From positions 42,681-106,680 of the forward strand of contig NZ_LVHI01000010.1 of assembly GCF_001645385.1 (NCBI RefSeq): a stretch of 64,000 nt of DNA, given 5' to 3'. The position numbers and the translations under genes are program-made. The notes below the pieces were generated by a model. That model was not told where the DNA came from. It ran no database searches and worked only from the letters and a program-made list of their open reading frames with translations. Position 1 is the first letter of the stretch. Each line of letters begins with the position of its first letter. This stretch comes from Rhodococcoides kyotonense. Its GTDB lineage: Bacteria; Actinomycetota; Actinomycetes; Mycobacteriales; Mycobacteriaceae. Positions 49,099-58,005 of this stretch are shown here, piece by piece.

Positions 49099-49725
49099 CT
49101 ACGGAGCGGACGTTTCGACGTACGCTTCTCCGAGCCGTTCGGACGTCACGGTCCCCGCCGTCAGATCCGCCAGGGTCGCGTCGAAGTCCGCGGTATCGGC
49201 GACGGCCACGGTCAGCATGGCCGAAGCGCCGTACTCGTCGGACACGATTTCCACGTCGCGACGCCTCAGCTCCGATTCGACGCGCCCGGCATCGGTGTGC
49301 GGCAGTTCGATGCGCATCAGCGTTCGCCGGTGTCGGTACAGGAACGACGCACCGCCGAGAGCCTCTGCGACCGCTCCCCCGTACGCCCGCGTCAGGCCAC
49401 CGGTGCCCAGCTTCGTTCCCCCGAAGTACCGCGTCACGACGGCAACGACGTTTGTCAGGTCGTGTCCGCGCAGAACGTCGAGCATCGGAGTGCCCGCGGT
49501 TCCGCCCGGTTCACCGTCGTCGCTCGACCTCTCGACTCGGTGCACGTCTCCGTACACGAACGCCGAACAATGATGTCGCGCAGCAGGTTCGGCGCTTCGC
49601 CTCGACGCGATCACCGCGCGCGCTTCCGTTTCGGAGGCCGCACGGGCGACGATCGCGATGAACCGCGACTTCTTGATCTCCACTTCGGCACGCACCGCCG
49701 ACGCCACCGTGCGCACCACGACCAC
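49099..49725 (-). CDS. yigZ: YigZ/IMPACT family protein
   Basis: A 208-residue protein with the IMPACT N-terminal domain (EIKKSRFIAIVARA, SDDGEPGGTAGTPML, RYFGGTKLGTGGL) and a C-terminal DUF1949-like domain. The family is linked to translation regulation but its exact job is unknown. The GTG at 49725 follows GAAGGA by 5 bases and matches the family start; a possible -10 TAGAGT lies at 49754-49759 on the minus strand. It comes 31 bases after the ABC transporter gene. Confidence 0.88.
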   Translation of the reverse strand: MVVVRTVASAVRAEVEIKKSRFIAIVARAASETEARAVIASRRSAEPAARHHCSAFVYGDVHRVERSSDDGEPGGTAGTPMLDVLRGHDLTNVVAVVTRYFGGTKLGTGGLTRAYGGAVAEALGGASFLYRHRRTLMRIELPHTDAGRVESELRRRDVEIVSDEYGASAMLTVAVADTADFDATLADLTAGTVTSERLGEAYVETSAP

Positions 49726-49756
49726 TCCGTTCCTTCTCGCTGTAGAACAGAGAACT

Positions 49757-51598
49757 CTACGCGGCCTGTTCGTCGTCGAATTCGCGGTCGATCGCGGCAT
49801 CGGACGTCCGAGCCAGCTCGAAGTAGGGCCCGCGCGCGGCGAGAAGTTCGGCGTGCGTTCCGGATTCGAGTACGCGGCCGTGATCGAGCACGGCGATACG
49901 GTCGGCCGTGCGCACGGTCGACAGGCGGTGGGCGATCAGAATCGTGGTGCGTCCCGTCATCAGACTTTCCAATGCGTCTTGCAGCGCACGTTCGGTCGAG
50001 TTGTCCAGCGCACTGGTGGCCTCGTCGAGAATCAGGATCGGCGGGTTGCGAAGAACCGTGCGCGCGATGGACAGTCGTTGCTTCTCACCTCCCGAGAAGC
50101 GGTAACCCCGTTCGCCGACGACCGTGTCGTACCCGTCGTCCAGGCCCTCGATGAATTCGTGGATCTGCGCGATCCTGGCTGCCTGTTCGATCTCGTCGTC
50201 GGTCGCATCGGGCTTCGCGAACCGCAGGTTCTCGCGAATCGTGGCGTGGAACAGGTACGTCTCCTGCGACACCACTCCCACCAGCTCGGCGACCGTCGCA
50301 GTGCTCATGTCACGCAGGTCGACGCCGTCGATCGTGATGGCACCGGCGTCGGGATCGTGCAGACGTGCGGTCAGATAGCCGAGCGTCGTCTTCCCGGATC
50401 CGGTCGCTCCGACCAGCGCCAGAGTGGAGCCGGCCGGGACGTCCAGGTCGATGTCGACGAGCGTCGGCCGCGTCGCACCGGCGTAGGAGAAGTGGACGTG
50501 GTCGAACGCCACGTCGCCTCGAATCTCGTTCTTGTCGAGCACTTTCGGAGTCTGTGGCTCGTCGATGTCGATCGGCAGGTCGAGGTACTCGAAGACGCGA
50601 CCGAACAGCGCGAGCGAGGACTGTACGTCGACGCCGGTGCTCAGCAGTTGCATGGTCGGACGGAAGAGTTGAGTCTGCAGCGTCGTGAATGCGACGAGCG
50701 TGCCGACGCTCAGCGTGCTGCCGTGCCCGATCGTGAGTCCGGCGAACCAGTAGACGAGCGCCGGCATGACCGCGAAGCTGATCTGCATGCTGGCCATCCG
50801 CCATTTGCCTGCCATCATCGCCGAGAGTTCGACGTCGGCGACCTTGCCGGATCGGTCTGCGAACTGCTCGGTCAGCACGGCGCCGGAGCCGGTGGTCTTG
50901 CCGAGCAGAATCCCGCTGACCGACAGTGATTCCTCGATCTGCACTGTCAACTCGCTCAACAACTTCTGACGTGTTCCCGAGATCTTTCGACGCTCGTTGC
51001 CGATGCGTCGGGCGATGCGCACGAAGACGGGCAGGATCATGAGCGAGAACAGCGCGAGGCGCCAATCCAGCAGGAACAGGGCGACGACCGTGGCCACGAC
51101 CGTCGTCGCGTTCTGCGCTATCGACGTCGCGGTGTTGGTGACGACCGATTGCATGCCGCCGATGTCGTTGGCGATACGCGACTGCACCTCCCCGGTGCGA
51201 GTTCTCGCGAAGAACCCGAGGGACTGCTTCTGCAGATGGCCGTAGACCGCCACGCGGAGGTCGTGCATGAGTTTCTGACCGACGCCGTTGGACATCCAGG
51301 TCTGTACGACGCCGAGAATATTGGTAACGACCGCGACCGCGATCATGCCTGCTGCGATCAGCGTGACGAGTGTGACGTCGCGATCGGGAATGGCGTGATC
51401 GAGCAGTTCACGGAGCAGCAGCGGCGAGGCCAGGGCGACGACTGCGCTGAAAACGATGATTGCGGAGACGAACGCGATGCGGAACCGATAGGGGCGGAAC
51501 AGGCCGAGGACTCGTCCGACCGGGGCCGTGTTGGATGAGCCGCGATCAGAGGCGGCGGACGTCGAATGTGTATGTGGGCTTACCAAGTAGACCTCCAT
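49757..51598 (-). CDS. ABC exporter, fused membrane and ATPase domains
   Basis: A 613-residue half-transporter: six membrane helices in the first 330 residues (VLGLFRPYRFRIAF onward), then an ATPase with Walker A GATGSGKT, Q-loop, signature FSGGEKQR and Walker B ILILDEATSALD. It is of the MsbA/LmrA multidrug or lipid type; the substrate is unknown. The ATG at 51598 was chosen since membrane helices start soon after. Divergent from a MarR regulator, with a shared operator in the 72-base gap, so induction by an exported compound is likely. Confidence 0.92.
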   Translation of the reverse strand: MEVYLVSPHTHSTSAASDRGSSNTAPVGRVLGLFRPYRFRIAFVSAIIVFSAVVALASPLLLRELLDHAIPDRDVTLVTLIAAGMIAVAVVTNILGVVQTWMSNGVGQKLMHDLRVAVYGHLQKQSLGFFARTRTGEVQSRIANDIGGMQSVVTNTATSIAQNATTVVATVVALFLLDWRLALFSLMILPVFVRIARRIGNERRKISGTRQKLLSELTVQIEESLSVSGILLGKTTGSGAVLTEQFADRSGKVADVELSAMMAGKWRMASMQISFAVMPALVYWFAGLTIGHGSTLSVGTLVAFTTLQTQLFRPTMQLLSTGVDVQSSLALFGRVFEYLDLPIDIDEPQTPKVLDKNEIRGDVAFDHVHFSYAGATRPTLVDIDLDVPAGSTLALVGATGSGKTTLGYLTARLHDPDAGAITIDGVDLRDMSTATVAELVGVVSQETYLFHATIRENLRFAKPDATDDEIEQAARIAQIHEFIEGLDDGYDTVVGERGYRFSGGEKQRLSIARTVLRNPPILILDEATSALDNSTERALQDALESLMTGRTTILIAHRLSTVRTADRIAVLDHGRVLESGTHAELLAARGPYFELARTSDAAIDREFDDEQAA

Positions 51599-51614
51599 GA
51601 GGATCGAGCAACAT

Positions 51615-51634
51615 ATTGCAGAGGTTACCTCAAT
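51615..51634. promoter_or_regulatory. MarR-type operator between abc and marR genes
   Basis: ATTGCAGAGGTTACCTCAAT contains the perfect GAGGT-T-ACCTC palindrome (51621-51631) flanked by ATTG and CAAT. It abuts a minus-strand TATGTT -10 candidate for the ABC gene, and TTGCAG/CTGCAA (51616-51621, 51641-51646) forms a second, wider inverted repeat. Confidence 0.6.
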
Positions 51635-51657
51635 AAGAGGCTGCAAGCAACGCTCGC

Positions 51658-51663
51658 TATGCT
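51658..51663 (+). promoter_or_regulatory. -10 box of leaderless marR
   Basis: TATGCT ends 7 bases before the ATG at 51671; no ribosome binding site is visible. Confidence 0.5.
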
Positions 51664-51670
51664 GTCGGGC

Positions 51671-52096
51671 ATGCACCCGGAGGAGACACCGAATCTCGCG
51701 GACTCGTTCATGGCCGTTGCCCGGCGCATTCGCCATACACACATGAACGCGCTGGAGCCGTTCGGTCTGAATCCGTCGCAGAGTCGCGCGCTGCACGTTC
51801 TCGCCCGCGAAGAGAAGCCGGTCCGGCTGCGCGCACTCGCCGACCGGTTGCGCATCGTCGCGCGGTCGGCCACCGACATCGTCGACTCGCTGGAACAGGC
51901 CGAACTCGTCGTCCGTGCGCCCGACCCCGCGGATCGGCGCGCAGTGCTGGTCGCGCTCACCGACGACGGACGCAGGCGCCTTCAGGCGATCGACGCCGCG
52001 CGTCGGGACGTCGCGGCCCTGGTGTTCGACGGGCTCGAACCCGCCGAACGCGTCGAACTCGCGCGGTTGCTTGCGAAAGTCACCGCGTCTGCGTGA
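51671..52096 (+). CDS. MarR-family transcriptional regulator
   Basis: A 141-residue winged-helix regulator (ADSFMAVARRIRHTHM dimer helix, RLRALADRLRIVARSATDIVDSLEQAELVVRAPDPADRRAVLVALT DNA-binding and wing). It should repress the divergent ABC exporter and itself through the palindrome at 51615-51634, and release DNA when a ligand binds. The ATG at 51671 was chosen because of the leaderless -10 box and family length; upstream in-frame sequence runs into the operator. Its stop lies one base before the convergent CopD-CtaG stop. Confidence 0.9.
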   Translation: MHPEETPNLADSFMAVARRIRHTHMNALEPFGLNPSQSRALHVLAREEKPVRLRALADRLRIVARSATDIVDSLEQAELVVRAPDPADRRAVLVALTDDGRRRLQAIDAARRDVAALVFDGLEPAERVELARLLAKVTASA

Positions 52097-52097
52097 C

Positions 52098-54128
52098 TCA
52101 GAGTCCTGCTTCGCGGTCCCGACGCGCCAACTCGGCGAACATGGCGTTGTGCGCGGCGAGGTCCGCGTCGTGGTCCCGCTCGGCGGCGCGGTCGACGCGT
52201 TTGGCGTTGCGATCGTCGCTCCGCGACCACTGGATGAGCAACGCCAGCATGACGAGGACGAGTGGGATCTCGCCGGTGGCCCAGGCGATTCCTCCCCCGA
52301 GTCGCTGGTCGCCGATCAGGTCGCCGTTCCAGTCCAGCCCCAGAGTTCGGTAGTACCAGCCGCCCAGCACGGTGTTCATGCTCATGAGTGCCACACCGAA
52401 GAACGCGTGGAACGGAAGCGACCCGAACACCATGGCCAGCTTGGTGATGGGCTCGATGCGGCGCGGCGACGGATCGACACCGATCACGACCCAGTAGAAG
52501 AGATAGCCACTGAGGATGAAGTGGGCGTTCATCAGCAGATGCGCCGAGTGGTTGTCCAGGATCGCGTCGAAGATTCCGCCGAGGTACAGCGCGTAGAAGC
52601 CGCCGACGAACAGCGCGGCCGCGACGATGGGATGCGTCAGGAACCGCGAGACCGGGCTGTGCAGTGCCTGCAGCAGCCATTCGCGCGGACCAGGAATACC
52701 GTCCTTGCCTGCCGCCGGCAGCGCACGCAGCGCGAGCGTCAACGCGCCACCGAGGGCGAGCAACACCGGAGCCAACATCGACAACGCCATGTGTCCACCC
52801 ATGTGCACGCTGAACACTGCGGGCGAGTACTTACCGACGCCCGACGACGTGCCGATCAGCATCGTCAGACAGCCGAGCAGGAATGCGGCCGTGCGGCCCA
52901 TCGGCCACGTGTCGCCGCGTCGGCGCAGGCGTCGGACGCCCAGCAGGTAGACGACGGCCAACACGATCGACGCCGTGCCGAAGATCAGATCGAAGCGCCA
53001 GTCGAGGGCGAGACGAGCGAACGTCGGGGGCCCGTCCAGGTCGTATCCCAGTGCGGCCTCCGTCAACGACAGATTCGGGTCGATGTTCGCCGGCGGAGGT
53101 GTCCGACCCAGTCCGACGGCGAGTCCGATCGTCGCCGCGAAGACCAGGACCTCGCCTCCGGCGAAGCGGACCAGTGCGCCGCGAGACTGCGGGTCCGCGA
53201 CGAGGGCGGGCAGTGAGCGTCGACGCTGAATCCACCCGAAGAATCCGAGGACGATGAGCGCGACGATCTTGCCGACCACGAGCAGCCCGTACGTGGTGGT
53301 GAACAGGTCCGAGACCGAAACTCGGACCAGCGCGTTGATGACACCGCTGACGCCCATGACGACGAAGCAGACCGTGGCGACAGCGGAGAACCTGCGGGCA
53401 GCGACGTCGGTATGCGCACCCGCGCGTCGGGCATGCGCCAGTACCGCGAACAATCCACCCGCCCACAACGTCGCGGCGACGAGATGCAGAATCAGGCTGT
53501 TCGTGGCGACGTCATGCGACCCACCCGACGACGAGTGACCCGTCACCGCGATGGGCATCACCGTGCCGAGCGCGAACACCAGCAGCAGCGGGGTCCACGA
53601 CCAGCGCAGTACCGCCCTCGACGCGATCGCGAGCAGGACGGCCAGGATCGCCGTCCATCGCCACGCACTGGCGATCTCGACCTGATCGAGCGCAACCCAC
53701 AGATTGTCGGGTTGCAGTGCGACGAGGAACGGTTGACCGGAAGTATCCGACAGCGTCAGCGGCACCAGCACGAGTGCGCACGCCGCCCACACGATCGCAG
53801 CGATCGATCCCGTCCGCACGGCCCGGTAACCGCCGACGTCGAGCACACCGTTCTTCTGCGGAGGCACGAGAAACGCCGCGAGTAGGAACGACCCGATCGC
53901 GATCGACGCGGCGATCTCTCCCGCAGCGCGCACGGCCGGAAGCCCGTAGATCGTGGCAGGACCCGGATCCGGGATGCCGAGCAACACCAACGCGTCGGAC
54001 GCCGACAACGTGACGACGAGCGCGGCCACCACGGCAGCGATCGCACCTGCCGTCGCGAACACGGACGTCGACGACTGTGCTTTCGGTGTCGACGACGGTT
54101 CGGCGGGTGCTACTTCGGGTGCTGCCAT
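52098..54128 (-). CDS. CopD-CtaG fusion, copper/cytochrome oxidase assembly membrane protein
   Basis: A 676-residue protein with about 14 to 16 membrane helices. The N-terminal half is CopD-like (copper resistance D, RWTAILAVLLAIASR, HLVAATLWAGGLFAVL), and the C-terminal half (from about residue 400) is a CtaG/caa3 assembly domain with GKYSPAVFSVHMGGHMALSM and HAFFGVALM. Histidines and methionines in these loops are suited to copper. Related to Rv0102 of mycobacteria. Probably supplies copper to cytochrome c oxidase; this is inferred from the domains. Confidence 0.85.
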   Translation of the reverse strand: MAAPEVAPAEPSSTPKAQSSTSVFATAGAIAAVVAALVVTLSASDALVLLGIPDPGPATIYGLPAVRAAGEIAASIAIGSFLLAAFLVPPQKNGVLDVGGYRAVRTGSIAAIVWAACALVLVPLTLSDTSGQPFLVALQPDNLWVALDQVEIASAWRWTAILAVLLAIASRAVLRWSWTPLLLVFALGTVMPIAVTGHSSSGGSHDVATNSLILHLVAATLWAGGLFAVLAHARRAGAHTDVAARRFSAVATVCFVVMGVSGVINALVRVSVSDLFTTTYGLLVVGKIVALIVLGFFGWIQRRRSLPALVADPQSRGALVRFAGGEVLVFAATIGLAVGLGRTPPPANIDPNLSLTEAALGYDLDGPPTFARLALDWRFDLIFGTASIVLAVVYLLGVRRLRRRGDTWPMGRTAAFLLGCLTMLIGTSSGVGKYSPAVFSVHMGGHMALSMLAPVLLALGGALTLALRALPAAGKDGIPGPREWLLQALHSPVSRFLTHPIVAAALFVGGFYALYLGGIFDAILDNHSAHLLMNAHFILSGYLFYWVVIGVDPSPRRIEPITKLAMVFGSLPFHAFFGVALMSMNTVLGGWYYRTLGLDWNGDLIGDQRLGGGIAWATGEIPLVLVMLALLIQWSRSDDRNAKRVDRAAERDHDADLAAHNAMFAELARRDREAGL

Positions 54129-54199
54129 GCAGTCCAGAGTAAGACGTCCCTGAAGTGCGTCGATAGCCAGCGCCCGGATCTGCTACGCACTGTCGTAGT

Positions 54200-55339
54200 T
54201 CATGTGTCGTGCGCCACGGCCGAATCGTGGTGGATCCGGCCGTGCCGCGTCGCGAGTGGCTCGCCGGACCCGCCCCACCGACGTGCGACGATCTCCGCGG
54301 CGATCGACACCGCCGTTTCCTGCGGGGTACGCGCGCCGAGATCGAGTCCGATCGGGCTCGACAGTCCGGCCAGCTGCGCGTCCGTCACCCCCTCGTCCCT
54401 CAGTCGCGCCACGCGGTCGTCGTGGGTACGACGCGAACCCATCGCCCCGACGTAGGCGAACTCTCGGTGCCGCAGAGCACGAGCGAGCAACGGGATGTCG
54501 AACTTCGGGTCGTGAGTCAGCACGCACACGACGGTTCGCCGATCCACCGCGCCTGTCGAGATCTGCGCGTCGAGATAGCGATGCGGCCAATCGACCACCA
54601 CCTCCTCCGCGGAGGGGAAGCGTGCGCGCGTCGCGAACACCGCGCGCGCATCGCAGACCGTGACGCGGTAACCGAGGAACGCGCCCTGTTCGGCGACGGC
54701 GGCCGCGAAGTCGATCGCGCCGAACACGAGCATGCGCGGGCGCGGCGCGTAACTCGCCACGAAGACGTCCATCCCGTCGCCGAGGCGTTCACCGTCGGGC
54801 CCGTAACTCAGCACGGCCGAGGCACCCGTCGCGAGCAGTCCCCGAGCGTCGTCCACGACGGCGTTGTTCGTCCTCTCGGACCCGAGCGATCCGTTCGCGT
54901 GGGCCTCGCGCACGACGAGGTGCATGCCTACTCGGTCCGGGTCGGGATGCGCGATGATCGTGGCGACAGCGACCGGCTGATCCGCGGCGACGGCGTTCGC
55001 GACCGTACCGAGTTCGGGAAACGTTGTGCGCGAGACCGGTTCGACGAACACGTCGAGCACTCCCCCGCACGTGAGACCGACGGCGAAAGCATCGTCGTCG
55101 CTGACCCCGTAACGTTCCAACGAGGGCGAACCGGTGGTCGTGGCCGTCGTCGCCACCTCGTACACCGCACCTTCGACGCAGCCGCCGGACACCGATCCCA
55201 GAACGGAACCGTCGGGTGCGACGACCATCGAGGCGCCCGCCGGACGCGGAGCGGATTCGAACGTCCGCACGACGGTGCCGACCCCCGCGGTCCCACCACC
55301 GCGCCAGATCGCGATCAAGTCGTCCAGGACGTCCCGCAT
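54200..55339 (-). CDS. XdhC/CoxI family protein
   Basis: A 379-residue molybdenum-cofactor insertion chaperone-like protein. The N-terminal XdhC/CoxI domain (APRPAGASMVVAPDGSVLGSVSGGCVEGAV) is followed by a Rossmann-type C-terminal domain (RMLVFGAIDFAAAVA, GAMGSRRTHDDR). XdhC members load sulfurated molybdenum cofactor into xanthine dehydrogenase-type enzymes, but no such enzyme is nearby. The ATG at 55339 has GGAAGGG upstream, so the 15-residue extension was dropped. Confidence 0.87.
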   Translation of the reverse strand: MRDVLDDLIAIWRGGGTAGVGTVVRTFESAPRPAGASMVVAPDGSVLGSVSGGCVEGAVYEVATTATTTGSPSLERYGVSDDDAFAVGLTCGGVLDVFVEPVSRTTFPELGTVANAVAADQPVAVATIIAHPDPDRVGMHLVVREAHANGSLGSERTNNAVVDDARGLLATGASAVLSYGPDGERLGDGMDVFVASYAPRPRMLVFGAIDFAAAVAEQGAFLGYRVTVCDARAVFATRARFPSAEEVVVDWPHRYLDAQISTGAVDRRTVVCVLTHDPKFDIPLLARALRHREFAYVGAMGSRRTHDDRVARLRDEGVTDAQLAGLSSPIGLDLGARTPQETAVSIAAEIVARRWGGSGEPLATRHGRIHHDSAVAHDT

Positions 55340-55433
55340 CGGCCACCCTTCCGGACTACGTCGTCGCACTGTCGAACTCGACACTGATGCCCACCCGGAG
55401 CGCAGTCGAAACGGAGAATGCGTGTAGTTGAAG

Positions 55434-55506
55434 TGCCCCCGGCAGGATTCGAACCTGCGACCAAGGGATTAGAAGGCCCTTGCTCTATCCCCTGAGCTAC
55501 GGAGGC
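55434..55506 (-). tRNA. tRNA-Arg (anticodon TCT)
   Basis: A complete 73-base cloverleaf on the minus strand: acceptor GCCTCCG pairs with CGGGGGC (one G-T-type pair), the D arm has GCTCAGGGGATAGAGC, the anticodon loop is CTTCTAA, and the T arm is GCAGG-TTCGAAT-CCTGC. No CCA is encoded. Confidence 0.96.
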
Positions 55507-55717
55507 TGACTCGGGCGTGACCGCCCGAGCACGGTTGATGAGTGTACCCGCTCGGTTCGGAGCGTTTCGCAGGTCCCGCGGACACTGCGCTTGGACGCCG
55601 TCATAGCACCGGGAAACGATGTTGTCAGCAGTCACAACGCACTTCCGGCGTCTCACACCCTGCACTCCTGCCACAGTGGTTCGGGATCGATTCATCGACG
55701 CGGCGGGGGGCTGCTCA

Positions 55718-56380
55718 ATGGCGGGGGAAACGTGTCCGAAGGCAACGAAATCTGTTCGCGGGGGCAAGAAGTCGAGAGTGTTCGCGGCGGCCGCTGCCGC
55801 GTTCGCACTCGCGTCGTTGCCGGCGACGGCACAGGCCGACATCACACCGATCACGGTCGTCAACGGCATCGTGTCGACGGTCGGTGGATGCCAGTCCGCC
55901 GACCTGCAGGCGATCATCCGGTGTACGCAGTTCGAGTTCCTCACCAGGCAGGCACCGTTGATGCTGGACATCGATGAGGCAGGCACAACCATCGTGGTTC
56001 TCGGCGCGGGCCTGTACGACGATGGTTCGATGCGTCCGATGCTGGTCGACCGATTGAACGCCGCGTCGACGTTGGCCCGGCGCTATCCGGCGGCACCCAT
56101 CGTCACGAGTGGCGGCGTTCCGCGTTCGGGGGTGACCGAGGCGCGTGCGATGCGTAACTGGTTGGTGGACAACGGTATCGCGCCCCACCGAATCACGGAG
56201 GAGGACCGATCACGTTCCACCATCGAAAATGCCGCGAACACCGTCACGCTGCTGGCGGGTCGGCGGACGTCGGGAATCGTCGTCGTGTCCAGTCCGAATC
56301 ACGTCGAACGTGCGCTGGTGAACTTCCGCAACGCGACGGCGGGCAGACTGCCTGTCAGCGGCGTGATCTCCGCGGGCTGA
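55718..56380 (+). CDS. Exported YdcF-like (DUF218) protein
   Basis: A 220-residue protein: a basic N-terminus and hydrophobic stretch (FAAAAAAFALASLPATAQA) form a signal peptide with an ATAQA-D cleavage site, followed by a DUF218 domain (TTIVVLGAGLYDDGSMRP, PIVTSGGVPRSGVTEARAMRNWL, EDRSRSTIENA, VVVSSPNHVERA). Family members such as YdcF/SanA are linked to cell-envelope functions, but the reaction is unknown. ATG at 55718 has GCGGGGGG 8 bases upstream. It converges on pucR across a short hairpin. Confidence 0.8.
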   Translation: MAGETCPKATKSVRGGKKSRVFAAAAAAFALASLPATAQADITPITVVNGIVSTVGGCQSADLQAIIRCTQFEFLTRQAPLMLDIDEAGTTIVVLGAGLYDDGSMRPMLVDRLNAASTLARRYPAAPIVTSGGVPRSGVTEARAMRNWLVDNGIAPHRITEEDRSRSTIENAANTVTLLAGRRTSGIVVVSSPNHVERALVNFRNATAGRLPVSGVISAG

Positions 56381-56381
56381 C

Positions 56382-56420
56382 AGGCGTCCACGCTGCCGAC
56401 GGCCCGGGCCTAGGACGCCT
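56382..56420. terminator. Convergent terminator between ydcF-like and pucR
   Basis: AGGCGTCC (56382-56389) pairs with GGACGCCT (56413-56420), enclosing a GGCCCGGGCC palindrome (56401-56410). It overlaps the pucR stop. Confidence 0.5.
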
Positions 56421-57540
56421 CGGCGACCTCACCGGTCGGCGGCGGGACGTCGAGGTTCTCCGCACGTTCCAGGGCGTCGACGACCAAGGCCGCGTGGAGA
56501 GCCATCAGGCCGACAGGGCTGAGCGGGTCGACGCCCGTGAGCGTCTCGATCCGCTTCAGTCGGTAGTCGACCGTATTGGGGTGCACGAACAGAGCTTTCG
56601 CGCTCGCACGTCGGTTGGCCTCGGTGGAGATGAACGTCTGCAATGTGTGCACGAGTTCGGGTGACGCGCTGAGCGGATCGATCAGCGCCCGCATCCGCGC
56701 CCGTCCGGGTCCGGGTCGCGTCAGCTGAAATTCCAACGCCATGTCGGCAGTGCGGTATACGCCCGACCGATAGTTCAAACCGCGTGCGAGCGAAACCAAC
56801 TCACGGCAGTGAGTCGCGGTGGACGGAACGTCGTTCGTTCTGGCGGATGCGGTCGCGGCGAGCACACGACGTCCGAGCAGCGACTCCACGCGACCGACCA
56901 GGCCCTCCACCGATCCCTGTGCACCACCGGGCCGAAGCACCACACCGCCGCGCCCACCCAACGAGATCAGCGTCCCGTCCGGCTCGGACCGGGCCACGTC
57001 GTCTTCGATGCGGTCGAGAACGTTCTGCACCACGACCTCCCCGCCGGGACCGGTGCGATCGTCGTCGAAGGACAGCGAGACGACGTCGTAGTCGGCCGCG
57101 ATCGCAACGCCCGCCCGTGCCGCCAGACGCACGCTTTCCCCGTCACCTGCCAGCAGAGACTCGGTCAATCGACGCGTGCGATCACGCTCCCCCGTGCTCG
57201 ATCCGCAGCTGTCGAGGTAGACACCCGACACCGCAGTTCCCACGGCTTCGAGGACGCTGACCATGAGTACCGCACCGTCGACGACAGACGCGTCGCCGGT
57301 GGACGCCTTCTCTCGAAGTACCTGCGCGGCTGCGACATGCATCGTGTGCAGTACGGCTCGCAGTGGAACGCCCTTGCGCGCCAGCGCTCGTGATGCGCGT
57401 GACAACTCGTCGAGCTGCCCGGGGTCCGGTAACTTTCGCGCGGAGAGCGCGGAGGAGGCGACTGCGCGGCACCTCGACCTGAATTCCTCCTCGGGCCTGA
57501 CGGGCGTATCGTAGTGTCGCGGCCCCACGTTCACCAACAT
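56410..57540 (-). CDS. PucR-family helix-turn-helix regulator
   Basis: A 376-residue regulator with a central GGDEF-like dimer domain and a C-terminal PucR/CdaR helix-turn-helix (FISTEANRRASAKALFVHPNTVDYRLKRIETLTGVD, the fingerprint FVHPNTV...RL). Such proteins often control purine, proline or lipid metabolism. The ATG is preceded by AAGGGTG. An ACCGTAA/TTACGGT inverted repeat at 57583-57602 upstream of the ATG may be its operator. Its targets are unknown; the fatty-acid desaturase locus lies upstream. Confidence 0.87.
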   Translation of the reverse strand: MLVNVGPRHYDTPVRPEEEFRSRCRAVASSALSARKLPDPGQLDELSRASRALARKGVPLRAVLHTMHVAAAQVLREKASTGDASVVDGAVLMVSVLEAVGTAVSGVYLDSCGSSTGERDRTRRLTESLLAGDGESVRLAARAGVAIAADYDVVSLSFDDDRTGPGGEVVVQNVLDRIEDDVARSEPDGTLISLGGRGGVVLRPGGAQGSVEGLVGRVESLLGRRVLAATASARTNDVPSTATHCRELVSLARGLNYRSGVYRTADMALEFQLTRPGPGRARMRALIDPLSASPELVHTLQTFISTEANRRASAKALFVHPNTVDYRLKRIETLTGVDPLSPVGLMALHAALVVDALERAENLDVPPPTGEVAEAS

Positions 57541-57582
57541 GTCGGATCACCCTTTCTCGACGTGCGCCTGAGCGTCGGGAAT

Positions 57583-57602
57583 ACCGTAACGCAATTTACG
57601 GT
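57583..57602 (-). promoter_or_regulatory. Inverted repeat upstream of pucR
   Basis: ACCGTAA (57583-57589) and TTACGGT (57596-57602) are perfect reverse complements separated by 6 bases, lying about 43 bases before the pucR ATG in its promoter region. Possible autoregulatory operator; no evidence beyond symmetry. Confidence 0.35.
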
Positions 57603-57668
57603 CCGCAAGTACGCGATTGCGCATTCAAACATTCTCGAAGTTTGTTTCGGAAGGCCGTGGACACCCGA

Positions 57669-57697
57669 AGACCACCCGGCGTGATGCCGGGTGGTCT
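57669..57697 (-). terminator. Terminator of the desaturase operon
   Basis: A perfect 12-bp stem AGACCACCCGGC (57669-57680) with its complement (57686-57697) and a GTGAT loop, directly after the small gene on the minus strand. Confidence 0.8.
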
Positions 57698-57709
57698 CGG
57701 TCGTTTCGC

Positions 57710-58003
57710 TCAGCGATTCTCGATGTCTCGGCGGTGCTCGAACTCGCCGTCGATGACGGTACCGAGGGACGCGTCGTCCCGTGCCTTGCGCGCGGCTTCC
57801 CGCATCTCGATCCCGTCGGAGATCCAGTCCCCGATCTCCCGCGTCACATCACGCACGGCTCCAGCAATGATGACGGCGATCTTGCCGACGTGTCCGGCCG
57901 CCGATTCCGTCAATTCCTGAACGGTGTCCTTGTTGCGTTCGAACTTGCCAACCACCGATTCGTCCCCTCGCATAGGTCTGTCGACTGTGGCGATGTCGGC
58001 CAT
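57710..58003 (-). CDS. Small hypothetical protein coupled to the desaturase gene
   Basis: A 97-residue protein starting MADIATVDRPMRGDESVV, two bases after the desaturase stop, so it is translated from the same message. It contains one weakly hydrophobic helix (HVGKIAVIIAGAVRDVTREIGDWIS, about 38-62) framed by charged helices (ELTESAAGH, EMREAARKARDD). I know no family for it. Its place between the desaturase and a terminator suggests a role with the desaturase, for example as a membrane-surface partner; this is inference. Confidence 0.7.
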   Translation of the reverse strand: MADIATVDRPMRGDESVVGKFERNKDTVQELTESAAGHVGKIAVIIAGAVRDVTREIGDWISDGIEMREAARKARDDASLGTVIDGEFEHRRDIENR

Positions 58004-58005
58004 GA

